Source of the DNA: DATGXB01 sp035298905
Lineage (GTDB): Bacteria; Cyanobacteriota; Cyanobacteriia; Cyanobacteriales; Nostocaceae
Length of the DNA stretch: 44,201 nt
Reading direction: 5' to 3'
Assembly: GCA_035298905.1 (NCBI GenBank)
Contig: DATGXQ010000230.1
Location: forward strand, 1 to 44,201
In this document: in pieces, positions 40,261 through 44,201 of the stretch
Numbering within the stretch: position 1 is the first letter of the stretch
Layout of the letters: every line of letters starts with the position of its first letter
Position numbers and translations under genes: made by a program
Notes under the pieces: generated by a model
The model's database searches: none
The model's input: the letters and a program-made list of their open reading frames with translations, nothing else
Told to the model about the DNA's origin: nothing

Positions 40261-41898
40261 ATGTTAGCAGGCACAACTTTGCAAAGTGGAAAATACACCA
40301 TCATTCAGGAGATTGGTAGAGGTGGTTTTGGGATAACTTTCAAAGCTATACATCACTATTTAGGTCAAGAAGTAGTGATGAAGACAATTAATGAAAAACT
40401 CCGCCAACATCCTGATTTTTCCAAATTTGAGCGTCAATTTCAAGATGAAGCCAGAAGATTAGCTACTTGTGTCCATCCAAATATTGTCAGAGTGAGCGAC
40501 TTTTTTGTCGAAGATGGACTGCCTTACATGGTGATGGAATATATTCCCGGCGAAACTTTAGGTGAGGCATTTGTTTTACCAAGTATACCTATACCAGAAG
40601 CCACAGCAGTTCATTATATCCGGCAAATTGGTGCAGCACTACAGGTGGTACACAATAATGGTTTGCTACACCGTGACATTAAACCGGATAATATTATTTT
40701 GCGCCAAGGTACTCAGGAAGTAGTATTAATTGATTTTGGCATTGCACGAGAATTTAACAGTGGGGTAAAACAGACCCATACTGGTTTAGTCAGTGAGGGT
40801 TATGCACCCATTGAACAGTATTTAACCCAAGCACCACGTACACCTGCTACAGATGTGTATGGTTTAGCGGCTACTCTCTACGCACTGCTTACAGCCCAAG
40901 TTCCCATCCCAGCATTATTGCGCGATCGGGAACAAATGCCCTCCCCCCGTGAACTACAACCCCATTTGAGTGCCGCAGTCAACCAAGCTGTAATGCGGGG
41001 AATGGCTGTAGAATCTCGGTTTCGTCCTGCTACAGTGGCAGAATGGTTGGAACTTTTACCCCATGACGGGTTAGATATGACACCCCATATTATGCCGACT
41101 CAAGCTGTTCCGACGATTGATTTATCGGTTCAAGAAGCACAAATTAGCCTAGAAAAAGTCGCGCCTAGTCGTAATTCTGCCTCTTCAGTGTTGGTAAAAG
41201 TCAAAGGACTGACACAAAAAGTAGGCACATCCAAAGTTTTTCTGAGCTTATGTATAGCTGTAGTGGCTGCAATCACTGGGTTTAGTGTCACACGGATGTT
41301 ACCCAAATCTCAGCCACAAGCCACCCCTAAACCCCTATTTGAGAATCCTACCCAAGAAGCAAATCAGCCTACACCAACTCCAAAAAGTACAACTACCACT
41401 TCAGAGACTACAACCGCTTCCCCCAAAGAGTCAGCCGCAATATCTACATTTGAAAACCGCAGACGTTCTCGACGTATTTCACCAGCAACAACACCCAGTG
41501 ATAGCGATTCTCAAGAAGAAAAAGTAACTCCTCAAAATTCCAGGGCATCTCAAACATATTCTAGAAAGTCTCAACCCCGTCAAATAGAAGATAACTCCTC
41601 TACTCCTGCACCTACTTCTTCACCTTCTTTAGTGGAAAAACTACGGGCTACCAAGTCATCCGAGAATACTGCCCCAGCAGTAGAAAACTCTACACCTGCT
41701 GTTACCAAAGAGTCTGACTCACCCCCTCCCGTCAAATCAGATAATTCTGTGGTTATACCAGCCATACCCCCAGTCACAGAACCAAAACGCCAAGACTCTG
41801 GTGCGGTAGTTGTCCCTACACAAGAAACTGGCCAAAATTCAGCCGACAGTCAAGGGGAAGAAAAGCAAATTGAAAAACCACAGAATGATAGTAATTAA
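40261..41898 (+). CDS. Membrane-anchored Ser/Thr protein kinase
   Basis: The 545-residue protein has an N-terminal Hanks-type kinase domain (about 12-265): glycine loop IGRGGFGITF, Lys41 in VVMKTI, Glu63, catalytic HRDIKPDN (137-144), DFG (158-160) and the GYAPIEQYL activation segment common in cyanobacteria. All catalytic residues are present. One membrane helix near 326-347 precedes a long, disordered Ser/Thr/Pro-rich tail that should lie outside the membrane. I used the ATG at 40261 (MLAGTTLQSGKY), the usual family start; the frame opens at a GTG 25 codons earlier. The stop is 1 bp from the converging CapA gene. Targets are unknown. Confidence 0.94.
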   Translation: MLAGTTLQSGKYTIIQEIGRGGFGITFKAIHHYLGQEVVMKTINEKLRQHPDFSKFERQFQDEARRLATCVHPNIVRVSDFFVEDGLPYMVMEYIPGETLGEAFVLPSIPIPEATAVHYIRQIGAALQVVHNNGLLHRDIKPDNIILRQGTQEVVLIDFGIAREFNSGVKQTHTGLVSEGYAPIEQYLTQAPRTPATDVYGLAATLYALLTAQVPIPALLRDREQMPSPRELQPHLSAAVNQAVMRGMAVESRFRPATVAEWLELLPHDGLDMTPHIMPTQAVPTIDLSVQEAQISLEKVAPSRNSASSVLVKVKGLTQKVGTSKVFLSLCIAVVAAITGFSVTRMLPKSQPQATPKPLFENPTQEANQPTPTPKSTTTTSETTTASPKESAAISTFENRRRSRRISPATTPSDSDSQEEKVTPQNSRASQTYSRKSQPRQIEDNSSTPAPTSSPSLVEKLRATKSSENTAPAVENSTPAVTKESDSPPPVKSDNSVVIPAIPPVTEPKRQDSGAVVVPTQETGQNSADSQGEEKQIEKPQNDSN

Positions 41899-41899
41899 C

Positions 41900-43318
41900 T
41901 TATTCTAATTTGCTGTCTAGGACAATAATTTCTCCGCGCTGATTTATTTCTATCGGATTATTGGGGAAATCATGATTATTTAGATAGCGCAGCAGTCCCA
42001 CTGTACGAAAATATTTATCAATTTGTGGAATACCTTGCTTAGTTAAATGTACAGGAATAACTCTACTAGATACTAAGTTACCTTCCGGGTTAAGTTTTAC
42101 TTCTAAAATCATTGAATACCCAGTTTGGGCATTTGTGGCTAAGGTGCGATACCCCAAAAAATTACCTAAAGAATAGGCAATTATTTTACCTTTGTAAAGT
42201 TCGATCGCTCTAGGTACGTGAGGCCCATGTCCTACTACTAAATCTGCACCTGTATCTATCATGGTACGGGCAAATTTTAGGGAGTTCCCCCGATTTTCAC
42301 CATAGAAAAACTCGGTTTGGTCTTTAACGTGCATAGCCCCAGTTCCCTCAGCCCCCACTTGCATGGAAACAATCACAACTTTGGCATTATTTTTCGCTTC
42401 TGTGACTAATGCTTGAGCAGTTTGTAGGTCATGAACAGAATTATAGTGGTTATAAGTAGTAAAGCCAATCATGGCTATTGGGATATTATTAGCTTCTAGA
42501 TAAAGAATTTGCCCTTTATGACCTAAAGTTTTAATTCCTTGTGCTTCTAAGTTTTTAACTGTATCCTGAAATCCAACTAAACCAAAATCTCTGGCATGAT
42601 TGTTGGCAATATGCATCACATTAAAACCAACTTCTGCAAATAATTTGGCGTAACTAGGAGGAGAACGAAAAGCAAAGGTTTGTCCGCGAGTAATATCTTT
42701 GCTACTGTAGGGATGAGTAGTTAAGCTACTTTCAAAATTACCTAAAACTATATCAGCTTTTTGTAAGTAACCTCTGACCGTGGCGGGTAGTAGTTGATTG
42801 CGATCGCGTGGCAATCTATGATCAGGAAAGTTAGTTCCAGGAATAATATCACCTACTGCTTTAATTGTTACTATTTTCTCCTTTTTATCCAAAAATTGAT
42901 CACTATTTGGTGTTGTTACCTCATTAGTAGTAGCAATAGGAATTTTTTTCTCTTTTACACTTGCCAAATTAGCTAATTTATCTATCCTTTTAGTGTTAGT
43001 TGCAACTTTCACAGCAATTTTTTTCTTCAGCTTTTTTGTACTTTTAGTTGCAGCTTTGAGAACTCCTTGTTTATTTTTCTCACCTGTTAATTTATTTAAA
43101 CCTTGCGTCTTTGTGTTGTTAGTAGCAAGTTGAGTAAGGACTGTTCTATTCTTTTCACCCACCCATGTATTAAATTTAGGTGATGTTACTTTGTTAGTAG
43201 CAGCATCGGATACCTGAAATTGTCCAGAACGGATGATTATTCCCATGCTCAAACCAAGACAAAAACAACAACTAAGAAAACTTAATGACCAGAATTGTGG
43301 TCGTCTGCGGTTTGCCAT
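41900..43318 (-). CDS. CapA-family (poly-gamma-glutamate synthesis type) metallophosphatase-like protein
   Basis: The 472-residue protein has an N-terminal membrane or signal segment (SLSFLSCCFCLGLSMGIII), a Lys/Thr-rich spacer of about 110 residues, and a CapA domain from about 150. Its motifs are AVGDIIPGTNFP, VLGNFESSLT, ANNHARDFG, VGHGPHVPRAIELY and YSLGNFLG, the metallo-dependent-phosphatase-like set of this family. CapA homologues act in poly-gamma-glutamate capsule assembly in Bacillus; cyanobacterial ones stand alone and their role is not settled. No capB or capC is seen here. It converges on the kinase gene with a 1-bp gap, so the transcripts must overlap. Confidence 0.9.
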   Translation of the reverse strand: MANRRRPQFWSLSFLSCCFCLGLSMGIIIRSGQFQVSDAATNKVTSPKFNTWVGEKNRTVLTQLATNNTKTQGLNKLTGEKNKQGVLKAATKSTKKLKKKIAVKVATNTKRIDKLANLASVKEKKIPIATTNEVTTPNSDQFLDKKEKIVTIKAVGDIIPGTNFPDHRLPRDRNQLLPATVRGYLQKADIVLGNFESSLTTHPYSSKDITRGQTFAFRSPPSYAKLFAEVGFNVMHIANNHARDFGLVGFQDTVKNLEAQGIKTLGHKGQILYLEANNIPIAMIGFTTYNHYNSVHDLQTAQALVTEAKNNAKVVIVSMQVGAEGTGAMHVKDQTEFFYGENRGNSLKFARTMIDTGADLVVGHGPHVPRAIELYKGKIIAYSLGNFLGYRTLATNAQTGYSMILEVKLNPEGNLVSSRVIPVHLTKQGIPQIDKYFRTVGLLRYLNNHDFPNNPIEINQRGEIIVLDSKLE

Positions 43319-43723
43319 CTCTTATACCTCACACGATGGCAATAGTTTAACCTAAAAACCCAGTGATAGCATTGTATACTTTAGTTTAGTTTAATCAACT
43401 TAAGCTGTTGTTTTTGCTCAACGATAAAAGTCTAATAGCATCTCAATAAGCAGATGATCTAGAACTCTATCAGTGTGCGTTTCGATGAATCAATGCTTTT
43501 CAGGACTTTAACAAAAAGTTGAATATCTCTGCTACCAGATAGAGTAGAAGATATCAAATCCTGTTCCATTGGCTAGAAGTCAGGCAATCTCTGACTTTTT
43601 AAACTATGTATTGATACAAGCCTTTTCTTGCTGAAAAAAAACATCAAATTTATTGTACTGAAGAGTAAATGATTTGGTGGTAGTCTTCCAGTGGTTTATT
43701 GCCAAAAACAGGAGATGATCATT
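43319..43723. other. Divergent intergenic region
   Basis: About 400 bp between the CapA-like gene and the DUF2267 gene. No protein gene is seen. The only clear structure is the hairpin at 43577-43597. Confidence 0.5.
43577..43600 (+). terminator. Orphan terminator-like hairpin
   Basis: AAGTCAG (43577-43583) pairs with CTGACTT (43591-43597) and runs into TTTTT, the look of a Rho-independent terminator on the plus strand. No plus-strand gene lies immediately before it, so it could end a small RNA or attenuate the DUF2267 transcript. Confidence 0.45.
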
Positions 43724-44167
43724 ATGACAATGACAGGGCTGGATATCTTTGATGCAACTGTGCAGAAGACAATGCCATGGATTAATGAGTTAGCTAAAGA
43801 ATTAGGTTGGGATAATAAACATCAGGTTTTTCAAGGCTTAAGAGCGACTTTACATACTCTACGCGATCGCCTGACAATAGAAGAAGCCGCACATTTAGGC
43901 GCACAGTTGCCCCTGTTGTTAGCTGGATTTTACTACGAAAACTGGCGACCAGGAGGAAAACAACATAAAGACCGAACAAAAGAAGAGTTTCTCCAGCATA
44001 TCCGCGATTATTTTCGCAACATCGACCCCAATATCGATGCAGAAAAAACTGTACGTGCTGTCTTCAAAATCCTCTCTCAACACATTTCTCCAGGAGAAAT
44101 AGAAGATGTGATTAATATGTTACCACCAACCCTACGAGAACTTTGGCCGGAAGGGGTGCGTATTTAG
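43724..44167 (+). CDS. DUF2267 family protein
   Basis: The 147-residue protein matches the DUF2267 pattern: TGLDIFDATVQKTMPWINEL, ATLHTLRDRLTIEEAAHLGA, QLPLLLAGFYYENW and the late VINMLPPTLRELWPEG. It is a small helical, soluble protein found in many bacteria; its biochemical function is not established. AGGAG at 43710-43714 lies 9 nt before the ATG at 43724 (MTMTGLD). An ATG at 43715 is too close to that site, and the frame opens earlier with GTG at 43691. It seems monocistronic. Confidence 0.85.
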   Translation: MTMTGLDIFDATVQKTMPWINELAKELGWDNKHQVFQGLRATLHTLRDRLTIEEAAHLGAQLPLLLAGFYYENWRPGGKQHKDRTKEEFLQHIRDYFRNIDPNIDAEKTVRAVFKILSQHISPGEIEDVINMLPPTLRELWPEGVRI

Positions 44168-44176
44168 AGTTTTGAA

Positions 44177-44201
44177 CGGAGAGGGGGGGATTCGAACCCC
44201 C
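44177..44201 (-). tRNA. Partial tRNA, probably tRNA-Ser (3' end)
   Basis: Read on the minus strand, the edge gives a T-arm GGGGG-TTCGAAT-CCCCC, then an acceptor strand CCTCTCC and discriminator G at 44177. This is the 3' end of a tRNA. The discriminator G and a 5' partner of GGAGAGG fit tRNA-Ser. CCA is not encoded (TTC follows). The rest lies outside the window. Confidence 0.85.

Overview
The window looks like chromosomal DNA from a filamentous cyanobacterium, probably Nostocales. HIP1-type octamers (GCGATCGC) are scattered throughout. The gene set includes sucrose-phosphate phosphatase, a pheophorbide-oxygenase-like Rieske protein, a three-POTRA Omp85, filamentous-haemagglutinin-type exoproteins and a multi-PAS hybrid kinase. 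Short structured intergenic repeats of the Nostoc type are common. All calls come from reading the sequence; no database search was run.

Layout. (1) 1-10.7 kb: a multi-PAS hybrid histidine kinase on the minus strand; sucrose-phosphate phosphatase followed by a decayed second copy of itself that runs into ruvA; bioF; a SUKH/SMI1-like protein; an AT-rich caspase-like protein; a Uma2 nuclease-like protein. (2) 10.8-24.3 kb: a Rieske oxygenase; then a tight three-gene minus-strand operon (wHTH/zinc-ribbon/REase protein, then a DinG-like helicase, then pPIWI-RE), which matches the predicted pPIWI-RE conflict system; then a divergent SNF2 helicase + SWIM-finger pair. Good promoters face away from each other in the 276-bp gap, with phased ATGTTTCC repeats between them. 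(3) 24.4-26.4 kb: an SLH-domain GHL10 surface hydrolase. (4) 27.1-34.7 kb: the most unusual part. It is a tandem array of five paralogous small proteins. Each has two copies of a roughly 50-residue helical repeat and ends in an invariant Cys tail (C-x2-C-x9-C-x2-C-x-C-x-C at the C-terminus). Four copies carry a near-identical signal peptide, and one of those is decaying. The same promoter and signal-peptide cassette drives the following TPS-type exoprotein gene, and a relic of the cassette lies beyond that. Covarying hairpins follow the array genes. (5) 35.2-36.7 kb: an IS4-type insertion sequence and a 168-bp MITE; a sister MITE sits inside the array. Both MITEs have perfect 10-bp target duplications. 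(6) 36.8-44.2 kb: a Tat-exported ferritin-like protein, an Omp85 assembly factor, a Ser/Thr kinase, a CapA-like protein, a DUF2267 protein and the 3' end of a minus-strand tRNA-Ser cut by the window edge.

How the parts may work together. The pPIWI-RE operon, the SNF2-SWIM pair and perhaps the caspase-like and Uma2 genes form a plausible defence neighbourhood. The Cys-tail array, the TPS exoprotein, the SLH hydrolase and the Omp85 protein form a cell-surface neighbourhood. Array members and the exoprotein appear to be separately transcribed but share promoter architecture, so co-expression is likely. The function of the Cys-tail family is unknown to me, and it is the best candidate here for an undescribed system.
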